DNA of 64,000 bases from Trichomonas vaginalis G3 (taxonomy: Eukaryota > Parabasalia > Trichomonadida > Trichomonadidae), in the NCBI RefSeq assembly GCF_026262505.1, contig NC_067207.1:4596252-4660251 (forward strand), given 5' to 3'. The position numbers were made by a program, and so were the translations under genes. Of the stretch, positions 1 through 10,318 are shown in pieces (position 1 is the first letter of the stretch; each line of letters begins with the position of its first letter). Below the pieces are notes generated by a model. That model did no database searches. It was not told the origin of the DNA and was given only the letters and a program-made list of their open reading frames with translations.

Positions 1-3000
1 ATCATTCCCTTGAGAAGCCAGAGGCATCAGTTTTGTCTTAAATCCCTCAACGCTGCTGATCAAACACTCTTTGTGATAAATCAAGTCTGATTTCTCTTTC
101 TCCTTCATTTCGGTGTTTTGAATGAGCAGCTTCTTCTCATCCTCAAGTCTCTCTAGTTCCAGGTTTGTCTCAATCATTTCGCTGTTGTGGCTGTCGTATT
201 GAGTGAAGAAATCTCTTTGGATTTTGGAGATTTCCTCTTTCTTCTCGTTTGTGACTGTCTGGCGCTTGGCATTGAGATCACTGTTCTTCTCCTTCTCGAT
301 GTCAATGTTGGATTTGATTTCGGTGAGTTTTTGGAGCAAATTAAAAATTGTATCATTTTCTTTCACGTTTTCTTTGATGAAAGATGATATTTCCCTGTAC
401 TCTGGCTGTAGCTCCTCGCTCTCCGTCAATTCAATGATTCGATCTGCTTCTTCCTCAATTTTGTCACTTTTTATTTCCGAAGAAATTTCGTTTAGCAAAG
501 AACTTGTGAAATCTGTGAATCCTGGGTTTCCTTTTGAGAACAGGAACTGCAGAGGAAGGAAGAAAGTCTCGTTCGATGGGAATTTCTCGGATTTATCGTC
601 GTGATTCATAAAGAAATAGTTTTGGTTCGAAAGTTGAACGGAATTCTGCAGCGAAAGTACTGAATTCTTGAACAACAAAATATCGTTGATGGTCTGATAG
701 TAGAAAGCAACGGAATTGATCATTGTAAGAACAAATTCGATATTTTGATCGTTTTCTTTCTTAACTCCAACGGTATTTAGCATCTGTTTGACATCCTTTG
801 TCATGTGCTTGAACAGAGTAGTGTTGTAGTTCTCTGCTTTGCAGAGTTCTGTGAAATCTCTCTCCAAATTATTCGTCGCAACGAAGCTCTTAGTCCTTAT
901 CAAGATCTCAAAGATTCCCTTGGCCTTGGGAATCATGTTTTCGACGTTCAGATTTCGAATTAAATCATAAACTTCTTCGAAAACTTTGTCAATCTCGAAA
1001 ATAATGGTTGAATCTGGCTCCATTATGTCTGGAATGTTGTTTGCAAGCTTTTTAAGCTCCATGATTTTTGATGGGTTGTCACTTTTTTCGGATGAAAAAG
1101 TGACGTTGAAATAGAATGCGATGTTTGCCATTGTTGTATAGAAATTCTTCATATTGAAGAGCTTAAGTGATGGGTAGATGATAGTAGATGCTTCGTTGTA
1201 TCCGGCTGAATACAAAGATTTAGCGATTTCGTCTCTTAAAATGAAGAATCTCCATAATTTAGTTATTATTACGGCATATTCTTGGATTACGTTGAAGCAG
1301 TTGCATTGTAGGAATTTCTGAATCAACAGGATAATGTTATTTCTGTCTAAAGAGCCTCTGGACATCCAATCAATGAGATATAAAAATTCGTGTTTTTTAT
1401 CTGACTTGTCTTTGGACAAATAATCCATAACCGAAGCGGCTTTGTGAGATAGGAATGAATGGTTGACAAATATTGACTTGTTGAGCTCAATAAAGTTGGA
1501 AATGAAATTTTCATTGAATTGTTGCCTCAAAAATGAATAATCCGTGCCATGTTGGATAATCAATGAATTATTCTTGAGACAAGCATCAATAGTATCAGCC
1601 AAAATCTCGCAAAACTCGAGTTTAATGTCAGGAGCAGCTAATTCTACTTCAGTTTCAGTGAAAATGTTTGTGAAAGAGATGATCATGTCAGATGCTGTTG
1701 GCATGTCCGAAGAAGTTCTGAATTTAACTGAAATTTGTTTGAGATCTTCTAAAAATTTCGAAATTTCTTCAGGAACTTCTCCGAAATCCTCAATTTTGGA
1801 CACAATTCCATCAATGTCTGTTGCACTGACTGAGGAATACTCCGCTTGTACCAAAAAGTTGAGGATGAAAGAAAAATCTGGATTTTGAATTAAAAATTCA
1901 ATTAAAGGAATGAAATGGCTTCTGATGAGTTTGAACACCCACCTCTTGATGTTCAAGCCAATGAATGAGTTCGAATCCTTAACCCTTGTGTTTATTGAAT
2001 TCATCAACTCAATTTGAGGAATTTCAGTCAAAGAGATGTTGAATGCGTCTTCTCCAAGAACTATATTGGTCATAGTGCGCATGTAAAGCATCCGAACTGA
2101 GTTTCCGTATGGAATTGCGTTGATAATGTCCAAACCGTTGAAAAACAACAAACAAAGGTGTAAAGTCTTGAGGGAGTTGGCGATTTCGGAAATTTCTGTG
2201 TTCGTTTGGCCGGTGAAGTCCATGGAATATTTGACAGAAAGAGATTCAGATAATAATTCCAAAACTTCGCTTTCTAGAGGTGGAGAAACGAGTATTTCTT
2301 GGATCTTGGTCATGAAACTTGGTGAAAATAGCTCTGGATGCTTCGTATAAAGACTTTCTATCGTTTTGAATTTTTCTAAAAAATTTGGAATGAAAAGATG
2401 GTCATGTTTGAGGTCTATGCCATTATCTGTAGATATGTCGATGCCTAGTTGCGATAATTCATCGAGAATGTTGATAAAGAAAAAACTTTCTTGAGTTGTA
2501 ATTTTAATTCTTCCGTCAAACGTTTTGTTGAAGGGTAATATTTTCGGAGTGAAGTTCAGATTAATCTTCTCGTTGAATAAAGCAAGTTTCTCGATAGTAT
2601 ATCGGTTAATAATGTTTGTAATTTTGTTTATTGAAATAATGAGGACTAATGTTGATTTAATTGCCTTCATATCCTCACTAAGCTTCTCTAATAATGCGCG
2701 CTCTGCTTCGATATTAATGAATGCTCGCGTATGATGAGGTCCAACGTCAATATCTTGATTCGACCTTTTCAAGTCATCGATTAAAGAAAGAACAGAATTG
2801 ATTTCATCAATGCCTAATGGAGACTTGTAGTTAAAATAGTTCAGAACTTGAATTATTTGAGAGCAATGGCTTGAAGCTGATTTAATTCGAGGTAGAAATG
2901 GAATTACGGAGGTAAATTTTGCTGCATATAATCGGAGTTTGCGTGATAAGTCGAGAACTTGCAGAATTGTATCTCGTATTCCAAAATTTGGAATTGAAAT

Positions 3001-3228
3001 TATTAACTGAAGAAAAGAAAACCATTTAATTATGAATTCATCTGAATTAAAGACTTCCACTTGGCTTCTGATTGATTTCAAACCGGAAATTAGAGGTTCT
3101 GTTCCTGAATTTACATTACTCAGGATCTCTGCGATTTCTGCTTGAAATGAGGAGCGTTCAGATCGAGGTATGCGTAAATATGCGCAAGTTTTCAATGTTC
3201 GTGATCTTTGCCCTCGTGCATGTCGCAT
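1..3228 (-). CDS. Large coiled-coil protein, 3' end outside the window
   Basis: One reading frame on the minus strand is open for about 1076 codons from an ATG at 3228 to the window edge, and I checked most of it triplet by triplet without finding a stop. An in-frame TAA lies a short way upstream of this ATG, so the start is well fixed. The N-terminus is basic (MRHARGQRSRTLK), followed by roughly 900 residues that look helical, with no membrane segment or signal peptide. The last 150 visible residues (about 1-450) are rich in E, K, Q and L in a heptad-like pattern, for example ELERLEDEKKLLIQ, which indicates a coiled coil. I do not recognise the family. A cytoskeletal or tethering protein is possible, but that is a guess. 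The C-terminus is missing. Confidence 0.85.
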   Translation of the reverse strand, partial: MRHARGQRSRTLKTCAYLRIPRSERSSFQAEIAEILSNVNSGTEPLISGLKSIRSQVEVFNSDEFIIKWFSFLQLIISIPNFGIRDTILQVLDLSRKLRLYAAKFTSVIPFLPRIKSASSHCSQIIQVLNYFNYKSPLGIDEINSVLSLIDDLKRSNQDIDVGPHHTRAFINIEAERALLEKLSEDMKAIKSTLVLIISINKITNIINRYTIEKLALFNEKINLNFTPKILPFNKTFDGRIKITTQESFFFINILDELSQLGIDISTDNGIDLKHDHLFIPNFLEKFKTIESLYTKHPELFSPSFMTKIQEILVSPPLESEVLELLSESLSVKYSMDFTGQTNTEISEIANSLKTLHLCLLFFNGLDIINAIPYGNSVRMLYMRTMTNIVLGEDAFNISLTEIPQIELMNSINTRVKDSNSFIGLNIKRWVFKLIRSHFIPLIEFLIQNPDFSFILNFLVQAEYSSVSATDIDGIVSKIEDFGEVPEEISKFLEDLKQISVKFRTSSDMPTASDMIISFTNIFTETEVELAAPDIKLEFCEILADTIDACLKNNSLIIQHGTDYSFLRQQFNENFISNFIELNKSIFVNHSFLSHKAASVMDYLSKDKSDKKHEFLYLIDWMSRGSLDRNNIILLIQKFLQCNCFNVIQEYAVIITKLWRFFILRDEIAKSLYSAGYNEASTIIYPSLKLFNMKNFYTTMANIAFYFNVTFSSEKSDNPSKIMELKKLANNIPDIMEPDSTIIFEIDKVFEEVYDLIRNLNVENMIPKAKGIFEILIRTKSFVATNNLERDFTELCKAENYNTTLFKHMTKDVKQMLNTVGVKKENDQNIEFVLTMINSVAFYYQTINDILLFKNSVLSLQNSVQLSNQNYFFMNHDDKSEKFPSNETFFLPLQFLFSKGNPGFTDFTSSLLNEISSEIKSDKIEEEADRIIELTESEELQPEYREISSFIKENVKENDTIFNLLQKLTEIKSNIDIEKEKNSDLNAKRQTVTNEKKEEISKIQRDFFTQYDSHNSEMIETNLELERLEDEKKLLIQNTEMKEKEKSDLIYHKECLISSVEGFKTKLMPLASQGND

Positions 3229-3975
3229 TTTTTTGGGCAGAAACTGAATTTTTTGTTTTTTATTAATGCTCGGAAAAGGTTATATAACGAATAGATTATC
3301 GAATGGCAATATTAGTACTTCATTAACGAAATAAATGAAATTTACTCCAATCTCCCTCAAATTCAGAAATCAAGAATCTGAAAGTGAATAATTTTTTAGA
3401 ATAGATATGAGCATCAGATCTTGTGCACTTTTTATTAATAAGACACTGACAACGAAAGCTTGGATTTTTATCACATTTGCATTTGAATTCCTTTGTAGTA
3501 CTAATTAATATAATGACAATACATAAATCATTCATTACAAATTGGTAGACAGTGACTCAATTGCAATTGCAATCTCATAGAGATATTGTTTCTTTGTTAT
3601 ATGAAAAAGATTATCAGAGAATAAATCTATGCATGTTTGATCCGTGTTTGCATCATATTTGCATATCTCATCAAATATCAGTTGTCATAATTTTTTATCA
3701 AGAAAGATAAAGCGCTAATTCAAATATTAAATGGAGTTAAATGGAAACTTTTATGTGCTTATAGTTTTGCTCGTATAGATTTTACAAGCATATCATTTTT
3801 TGGTTCAATTTGAAATGCGAAATTGCCACTATAACAAAATTCGACGTAAATTTAGTAACTTTAAGTTAATCTCTATTATTTTTTATTCCTAATTTTAATT
3901 TATAAACGGCTACTGGTGTAAAACTTTTTTTCTATTCAAAATTTTGTAAAGTTATAAATTTACATTATTGCTTTT
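3229..3975. other. Intergenic region, no gene seen
   Basis: AT-rich stretch between the divergent starts of the coiled-coil gene and the surface-protein gene, so it should hold both promoters. I see no conserved element that I can name. A 70-codon cysteine-containing frame on the minus strand (3323-3535) has no other support. Confidence 0.5.
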
Positions 3976-6900
3976 ATGTTTTCGCTCTTTCTTCCAATTT
4001 CCTTATGTAAGAACTATTGCTTAATGGCACAAACAGACAAAGATAGCCATTGTACTCTAGAAAACCCAGTTTTGGCGCAGACTTTCGATGAAATCAAAAC
4101 TTCTGCTGCTGAAGATGAAGAAATTATTGTTCAAATATACGGAAGCGCTCAAAATACAGTTGCTATTTCTCTTGCTTCTATTGAAACAAAGCCAATTACA
4201 TTCTATGGCGATGATAATTCATTATTAAACTTTGATTTAGCTAATACTACACAAATTACTAACTTAGTCATTAATGGTGCTTTAGCCACATTCATAAACG
4301 GTACAGAAACAGCAGCTTTAATCAATGCTCAAGCTTTAACCATTCTTAATTCTTCAATTACAGTTGGAGATGGAAAAACAATCAGTGTCTCTGCTTCCAA
4401 ATTCACTTTTGATACAAAGGCCGTCCAAAACATTGATGAAATTACTGTTTCCGCAGAGATTATCATTAAACAAGGCACAGCTGCTCAATTTACCAGACAA
4501 AAGTCGATTTATCTTACTCAGGAAGATTCAAACTTTACAGCTTATCTTTCCGAAAAGGATTCTACGCTTACTTTTGATAATAATATTGTTTTTAACTTGC
4601 AAACAGCTGTTTTACCAATCAAATTCGCTAGCTCTAATCTTAATTTCATTACTGATATCCAAGGCACCGCATTTACCTTAAATATTGTTAATATTACTGA
4701 GGAAATCAAAACAATTAATTTTGACATCACAAATGATACGATAATTAGTGTTGATTGCAAGCTAGATACAACACCAATCACAATTACCAACACTGCGCCA
4801 CTTACAATCAACTCATTGACCTCAAATTCTCCATTTGAATTTAATGTCAAAGGAACGTTAATTGGCAAGACCACAGTTAACAATTTAAACCTCAGAAAAT
4901 TGAATTTGGTCGAAGATGGCTGTAAAATTACTTTAGAATCGAATCAAACAGTAAATATCAAAGAACTTCAAGTAACAAACAGTTCTATCTTCGTTTCTAA
5001 CAAGTATACACCTATATCTGTTGAATCTGCTGTGTTTGACTCTGTTTATTATTCAAAATTTTTCAATGAATTTATTCCATTCGAAATTTCAAAGTCATTG
5101 ACAGTAATTGACTCAACATTGCAGTTCTACATACTCAACTTAAAGACAAATGTCGCATTTAATTACAAAATTGGCTTGAAAGGAACTGGGATTTCCGTAA
5201 TTCAGTCTAATTCAGGTAAAATTGTAATCAATGCTTCGTATTATAAGGACGAAATGCCAACAGATGACGAAGTGGACCCGATTCTCAACAAATCATGCAA
5301 TTTCTTTAAGACAAAAGGAACATATTGTTATGATATCACAATAAACCTTCCGGAAACAGGCGTGGTAGGTTTCACTAAATCCACAAGTGTATTAGAGATG
5401 GGTTGCCAGAGCTCCGGAGACTCCTCTACCTTCACATACAGAATTGCTGATTATCCTTCGAGAGTTTATCCAGTTTTCTGCTACGAGAACTGCACAGGCT
5501 TCCCATGGGCCTTAAAGCAGGGCGAATTCGGTTCGTACATCACTAAATACACTAAGAAGGCCGTTCTACAGATTAATTCGGACATGGACGATCAAAAAGC
5601 CTTCAATTTTGATGGAGCTGTTAAAAACAATTTGTATATTGACAGCAACACGACAGATTCATCCTATCCCAAATTATACCTGAAAGTTTCGGATTCAACA
5701 AAAGATTATTTGAATGCGATCTATGTTGATAAGGTTAAGATCAAATTTGTTGGATCTCCTCTTTCCATAAACAAGGCCTACTTCAACGATGTTGTATTCC
5801 TTGCTGGATCTCAATCAGTTGGAAAAGTTGGATATTTACAAGTCTCTAAAAAGGCTTACGAGACATTGCCGTCCGCGGATCTTGTTGATTACTTCCTGGA
5901 CGTTCACTCCGAAGCATCCATTACCTTCGCACAAACGAATTACGAATTTGGTGATTCATATGTTCTCCAAAAGAGAGGAGATACCCTTCCTATCCTTGCA
6001 TTTAACAACAACGATGCTGTTACTGTTAATATTTCGTCATCTACTTTCGAAAATCCGCTTAGATTTGGATTTTTGGAGAATCAAACAGGTCAAAGTATCA
6101 AATTCAAGGTCGAAGGTGACTGGCCAAAGGCATGTCTCCTCAATTACGTTGGTTGCAGCGTTACAATGTCATTTTCAACCGGAATTTTACCAATATCTTT
6201 CGGATCTGGTTGTTATTTGACTGTTACTGCATCCAAAGAGTTCGTAATTGCACCATTTACTGTCGACAACTTCGCTATTTCGATCGAATCAGCAGAAAAA
6301 TCGACAATTTCTCAAATTACAGTAAATGGCCAAGGAAAACTCACTTACAAGCTTACAACCATCGATAAGACCATAGTTAATGATAATTCCTATGGTTTAA
6401 TTGATGTTTTAAAGGTTAATTCTGATATAGATATTCCAGGAACGGCATTACTTGATTTAGGAGAGACAGACATATCAGGTATCTCCATTAAACTGTATGT
6501 CATGATCACTGAGACCTATTCCAAGCTTGTTTACACAGGAAAACAGATTCCGAAAGAATTATTTGTTGAATTCTCTGTTTCTGAAGCAGCATATGGTAAT
6601 ATCTCAGCCAGTTTCTTCTCCAATACAGCTATGCTTGTTCAATCCCAGAAATCCAACCTTTCTCTCTGGACAAACATCATAAAACAAAATGTCAAAAACA
6701 TAACTACGCCAAACACTCCGATTTCCATCGAAATCCAGGCAGCAGAAAGCGTAATCTACGCAGAGATGAAAGGATACAAGCCGCACATCTCGTACCAGAT
6801 ACTAAATGGAACAGAAATTGTCTGGATCTCTCTCGGAGTCGCAGCTTTCGTCGCAATCATCGCTTTGGTCATCTACTGCTGCATAAAGTGGAACAAGAAG

Positions 6901-6978
6901 AGGCCTTACCAACAGTACGACGAAGAAGGTGGAATTCTTGATGATATAGAAGCAATGGATAACTTGAGCAGAATTTAA
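3976..6978 (+). CDS. Large type I surface membrane protein
   Basis: The 1000-residue product starts with a hydrophobic segment (FSLFLPISLC) that fits a signal peptide. It has a long, threonine-, serine- and asparagine-rich ectodomain with many N-x-S/T sites. One transmembrane helix lies at about residues 947-970 (core SLGVAAFVAIIALVIYCC). A 30-residue acidic cytoplasmic tail begins KWNKKRPYQQ and contains YDEEGG. Repeating short beta-strand patterns (for example ITNLVINGALATFING) suggest a beta-helix or beta-sandwich ectodomain, but I recognise no named domain. Trichomonads have large families of such one-pass surface proteins, thought to take part in adhesion or immune exposure, and that role is inference here. 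The stop codon overlaps a TAAA, a tetranucleotide linked to 3'-end formation in Trichomonas. Confidence 0.85.
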   Translation: MFSLFLPISLCKNYCLMAQTDKDSHCTLENPVLAQTFDEIKTSAAEDEEIIVQIYGSAQNTVAISLASIETKPITFYGDDNSLLNFDLANTTQITNLVINGALATFINGTETAALINAQALTILNSSITVGDGKTISVSASKFTFDTKAVQNIDEITVSAEIIIKQGTAAQFTRQKSIYLTQEDSNFTAYLSEKDSTLTFDNNIVFNLQTAVLPIKFASSNLNFITDIQGTAFTLNIVNITEEIKTINFDITNDTIISVDCKLDTTPITITNTAPLTINSLTSNSPFEFNVKGTLIGKTTVNNLNLRKLNLVEDGCKITLESNQTVNIKELQVTNSSIFVSNKYTPISVESAVFDSVYYSKFFNEFIPFEISKSLTVIDSTLQFYILNLKTNVAFNYKIGLKGTGISVIQSNSGKIVINASYYKDEMPTDDEVDPILNKSCNFFKTKGTYCYDITINLPETGVVGFTKSTSVLEMGCQSSGDSSTFTYRIADYPSRVYPVFCYENCTGFPWALKQGEFGSYITKYTKKAVLQINSDMDDQKAFNFDGAVKNNLYIDSNTTDSSYPKLYLKVSDSTKDYLNAIYVDKVKIKFVGSPLSINKAYFNDVVFLAGSQSVGKVGYLQVSKKAYETLPSADLVDYFLDVHSEASITFAQTNYEFGDSYVLQKRGDTLPILAFNNNDAVTVNISSSTFENPLRFGFLENQTGQSIKFKVEGDWPKACLLNYVGCSVTMSFSTGILPISFGSGCYLTVTASKEFVIAPFTVDNFAISIESAEKSTISQITVNGQGKLTYKLTTIDKTIVNDNSYGLIDVLKVNSDIDIPGTALLDLGETDISGISIKLYVMITETYSKLVYTGKQIPKELFVEFSVSEAAYGNISASFFSNTAMLVQSQKSNLSLWTNIIKQNVKNITTPNTPISIEIQAAESVIYAEMKGYKPHISYQILNGTEIVWISLGVAAFVAIIALVIYCCIKWNKKRPYQQYDEEGGILDDIEAMDNLSRI

Positions 6979-7047
6979 AAAATATTTATTTTATTTTTTT
7001 ATTGTAAAAACATTCTGACATTATCTCAATTTTTTTGACATTCTTAG

Positions 7048-7450
7048 CTTTTTTGACTCAATATATTTGTCATTGACACATATCTGTCGTTATAGCTGAA
7101 CATAACACTTTTTGATATTATCTCAATTATTTGTTCTTATTATATTTGTTGTTGACATCCATCTGTCGTCATAGCTGAATATAACACTTTTTGACATTCT
7201 TTTTTTTTACATTCAAAGCTTTTATGAATAGGTTACATTTCTAATACTAATGGTGCCTTCCCTGAGAGTGAGAGAAAATTATCAAATATTAGAGCTCGAA
7301 TAAGCTGCATATGCAATAGGTAGTATAGTAGCTTCTATTCATTTCCCAATATAAAAAAAATCTGGCATTCTCTCAATTTTTTGTTTTTATTATATTTGTC
7401 ATTGACATCCATCTATCATTACAGCTGGACATACCACCTTTTGACTTATT
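7048..7450. repeat. Three diverged copies of a ~75-bp repeat downstream of the surface gene
   Basis: Similar blocks at about 7048-7113, 7121-7200 and 7376-7450 share the order ATATTTGT-ATTGACA-CATCTRTC-ATAGCTGRA-ATA-CACYTTTTGA. The first two are nearly adjacent and the third is about 180 bp away. The region between them has no gene. The last copy runs into a short fragment that resembles part of the neighbouring BspA-like gene (7465-7500), so the gap was shaped by local duplication. Confidence 0.6.
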
Positions 7451-7492
7451 TTACATTCTCTATGGTAACAACATTAAATTTGAAGACAAATA

Positions 7493-8467
7493 TTGAGTTT
7501 TTTTTTTTTTATAGAGTCGTCAGGTACATTAGTAGTCGATTCTGGGGTGAATTATTATGTTTATCCAAACCTTTCTTGTGCAGAAATTGGCGTTGGTGAA
7601 AACTCTCAAAGCGCTGTTTATGATAAAAACTCACCTCCAAAAACATTAAACTTAAAAACAAGTATTGAGTTTAATGGTGTTTCCTATCCTGTTAAAATTA
7701 TTAAAAGTCATGCTTTTCATAGGCTTAAAGGTGTCACTTCTCTCACTTTGCCTCAAAATTTAGAAACTGTTGAAACATATAGTTTTGACCAGATGTATAT
7801 GACTATTGATACATTGATTTTACCTAATTCTTTGAAATATATTGGCATGCATGCATTTGCTACTAGTTTAATCTCAAATTTCGTCATAGGTAGTAATGTT
7901 GAAACAATATTGCACGGTGCATTTTGCAACAATCCAGTAAAGAAGATTATTGTTTCTGATGACAACAATTTTTTCGTTCATGATAAACAATATTCCTTAT
8001 ATAACAAAGAGAAAACAATTTTAATTGCAGCATCATCATATGTGAAAAAGTTTATTGTTCCCAGTACGGTAAAAATTGTTTGGTTTAAAGCTTTTGAATT
8101 AAATACTTTGAATTCAATTGTGATTCCTAAAGATGTTGAATTTGAAAATAGTGCTTTGTTTTCTTATTGTACTGAATTAACAACAATCACTATATACGGC
8201 AATATGTCGCAAATATCGTCTATCGATTTTATTCGTGGCTGCCCAAAACTCGAAGAGATATATTACTTTGGTCATACACATGTACCTAATAATATCATAA
8301 AGAATCCAAACGCTTTTTTGAAAATTGTTGTTTCGGATTCGTCAATTGAATACTTTTCGAATATTAAGACAACTATGTTCCATGAGTACAAGAAAAAGGA
8401 AATCACATGTAAGAGCATTTATTATAATTTTAATTTACTCTCTATCTCTGTTTGTATAATAATGTAA
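7493..8467 (+). pseudogene. BspA-like leucine-rich repeat gene copy lacking an ATG start
   Basis: The frame encodes LRR_5-type repeats of the BspA/TpLRR kind, for example HAFHRLKGVTSLTLPQNL and NSLKYIGMHAF. In trichomonads such proteins are mostly surface-exposed or secreted. The open frame begins after a TGA at 7481. There is no ATG before the codons ESSGTLVVDSGVNYY, only TTG/ATA codons in a T-rich run, and the first in-frame ATG is about 100 codons in. The next gene (8673-9722) is a close paralogue with a proper start and about 30 extra N-terminal residues. This copy therefore looks 5'-truncated, although an unseen upstream start cannot be excluded. The 3' end, including the stop and the following TAAATAAAAA, is identical to the paralogue. 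Confidence 0.6.
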
Positions 8468-8672
8468 ATAAAAAGTTTATACTTTATATGTTAACTTAAA
8501 TTTATAGTTTGATTTGAGCATAAAATGAATTATAATTATTATAATGACTGATAGTTATATGCATTCTACTGTACGGAATATTTCGTAGGGAATTTACTTA
8601 TTATTTGATTTTTTACAGGGAATTTCCACTAAAAATTTGGTAGTATCCTTTTTATTAATTATTGTCGAATCG

Positions 8673-9722
8673 ATGTGTTATCAAATTGGAAGCAATTTGA
8701 AATGGACTTATTCAATTTCCAAGTCAAATTTTGCTGAAAATTTGAACGCCTGCCAACCATTTTTTTTAGAGTCGTCAGGTACATTAGTAGTCGATTCTGG
8801 GGTGAATTATTATGTTTATCCAGATCTTTCTTGTGCAGAAATTGGTATTGGTGATAATGCTCAAAGCGCTGTTTATGATAAAAACTCACCTCCAAAAACA
8901 TTAAACTTAAAAACAAGTATTGAGTTTAATGGTGTTTCCTATCCTGTCAAAACAGTTAAAGGTCATGCCTTTTACAAACTTAAAGGTGTCACTTCTCTCA
9001 CTTTACCACAAAATTTAGAAATTATTGAATCATTTGGTTTTGACATGATGGATATGACTATCGAAACAGTAGTATTACCAACTTCTCTAAAATATATTGG
9101 CATGCATGCATTTGCTACTAGTTTAATCTCAAATTTTGTCATAGGTAGTAATGTTGAAACAATAATACACGGTGCATTTTGCAACAATCCAGTAAAGAAG
9201 ATTATTGTTTCTGATGACAACAATTTTTTCGTTCATGATAAACAATATTCCTTATATAACAAAGAGAAAACTATTTTAATTGCAGTAACATCATTCGTGA
9301 AAGATTTCGTTGTTCCTAATACAGTTAAAATGATTTGGCTAAAAGCCTTTGAATTAAATACTTTGAATTCAATTGTGATTCCGAAAAACGTCACATTTGA
9401 AAACGATGTTATATTTTCTTATTGTTATGAATTAAAAACTATTACTTTTTATGGAAATATATCTCAAATATCATCTGGGAGTTTTATCCGATTGTGCCCT
9501 AATCTTCAAACAATATATTACTTCGGTAACTCTCAGATACCTAATCGAATTATTCAGAATCCAAACGCTGTTTTGAAAATTGTTGTTTCGGATTCGTCAA
9601 TTGAATACTTTTCGAATATTAAGACAACTATGTTCCATGAGTACAAGAAAAAGGAAATCACATGTAAGAGCATTTATTATAATTTTAATTTACTCTCTAT
9701 CTCTGTTTGTATAATAATGTAA
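8673..9722 (+). CDS. BspA-like leucine-rich repeat protein
   Basis: The product is about 349 residues from the ATG at 8673 (MCYQIGSNLKWTY). Upstream codons in frame offer only TTG. After about 30 residues comes ESSGTLVVDSGVNYY, then LRR_5/BspA-type repeats with consensus pieces such as SLTLPQNLEII and KYIGMHAFATSL. An internal segment reads FFVHDKQYSLYNKEKTILI, a pattern common in these proteins, where a non-repeat loop is followed by further repeats. It ends in YKKKEITC and a hydrophobic tail (LLSISVCIIM) too short to be a certain membrane anchor. No clear signal peptide is seen. It is in tandem with the truncated copy at 7493-8467, about 205 bp apart, and shares long identical blocks with it. 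Role: probable surface or secreted LRR protein. Confidence 0.8.
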   Translation: MCYQIGSNLKWTYSISKSNFAENLNACQPFFLESSGTLVVDSGVNYYVYPDLSCAEIGIGDNAQSAVYDKNSPPKTLNLKTSIEFNGVSYPVKTVKGHAFYKLKGVTSLTLPQNLEIIESFGFDMMDMTIETVVLPTSLKYIGMHAFATSLISNFVIGSNVETIIHGAFCNNPVKKIIVSDDNNFFVHDKQYSLYNKEKTILIAVTSFVKDFVVPNTVKMIWLKAFELNTLNSIVIPKNVTFENDVIFSYCYELKTITFYGNISQISSGSFIRLCPNLQTIYYFGNSQIPNRIIQNPNAVLKIVVSDSSIEYFSNIKTTMFHEYKKKEITCKSIYYNFNLLSISVCIIM

Positions 9723-10019
9723 ATAAAAATTAATTATAACTGAGATTTGCTTTGATAGTACCATATTCACAATAATAAGCATAAAAATTGATGATAAATT
9801 TAGAATTATAATAATCTAGAAATTATACTTGCATATGAATTCCATTTGAGAGTAACAGGTATTTACTATTTATAATACTATTCAACTTCACTGCAATGCT
9901 AAATTCTGACACACTCTGACACAGTGAGGAATACAGGTGTGAAGAAGATCAGAAAATAAAACTTTAAACAGAAAATTTGAGTGTGCGTCAGAAAGTTGTA
10001 GGTGCACCCTTAATTTTCT

Positions 10020-10145
10020 TAACGGTGCACTTACGCCCCTATGACGCGGCCTTCAATTCAGATGTTTAAGGTTAATTTTCAATGACGCTTCACTCCAGTT
10101 GTCAGAAATTTGAATTAAAGTCAGATGGGCGTAAGTGCAGCCTTA
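10020..10145. mobile_element. Short inverted-repeat element (MITE-like), 126 bp
   Basis: The left end reads TAACGGTGCACTTACGCCC and the right end is its inverted counterpart (GGGCGTAAGTGCA at 10127-10139, then GCCTTA). Thirteen bases match perfectly (10026-10038 against 10127-10139), with further imperfect pairing outward. The interior is non-coding. A same-length relative lies at 51093-51219, so this is a dispersed family. Confidence 0.6.
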
Positions 10146-10173
10146 AAGACAAGAAAATCAAAAGATAAAATTT

Positions 10174-10276
10174 TAGGGGTGTATTTATGCGTATATGACA
10201 TGGTATTTTTCAAGATGCCTCACAATAGTTATCAGAATTTTGAATTAAATTTAGATGATCGTGAGTGTTCTCATTA
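10174..10276. mobile_element. Diverged second copy of the same MITE-like element
   Basis: It begins TAGGGGTGTATTTATGCG and ends GATCGTGAGTGTTCTCATTA, matching the order and ends of the 10020-10145 element, with the shared centre TATCAGAATTTTGAATTAAA. It is shorter and more diverged. A further possible right end (GTAGGTGCACCCTTAA) precedes the first copy at about 9998-10013. The rest of 9723-10318 shows no gene. Confidence 0.4.
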
Positions 10277-10318
10277 ATAAAAAAAGATGAATGAAAATCT
10301 AAATTTAAAAGATAAGTA

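Noticed and set aside
3323-3535. 70-codon cysteine-rich minus-strand frame
   Set aside because: No signal peptide, no recognisable domain, and it sits in an AT-rich promoter gap; length is compatible with chance.
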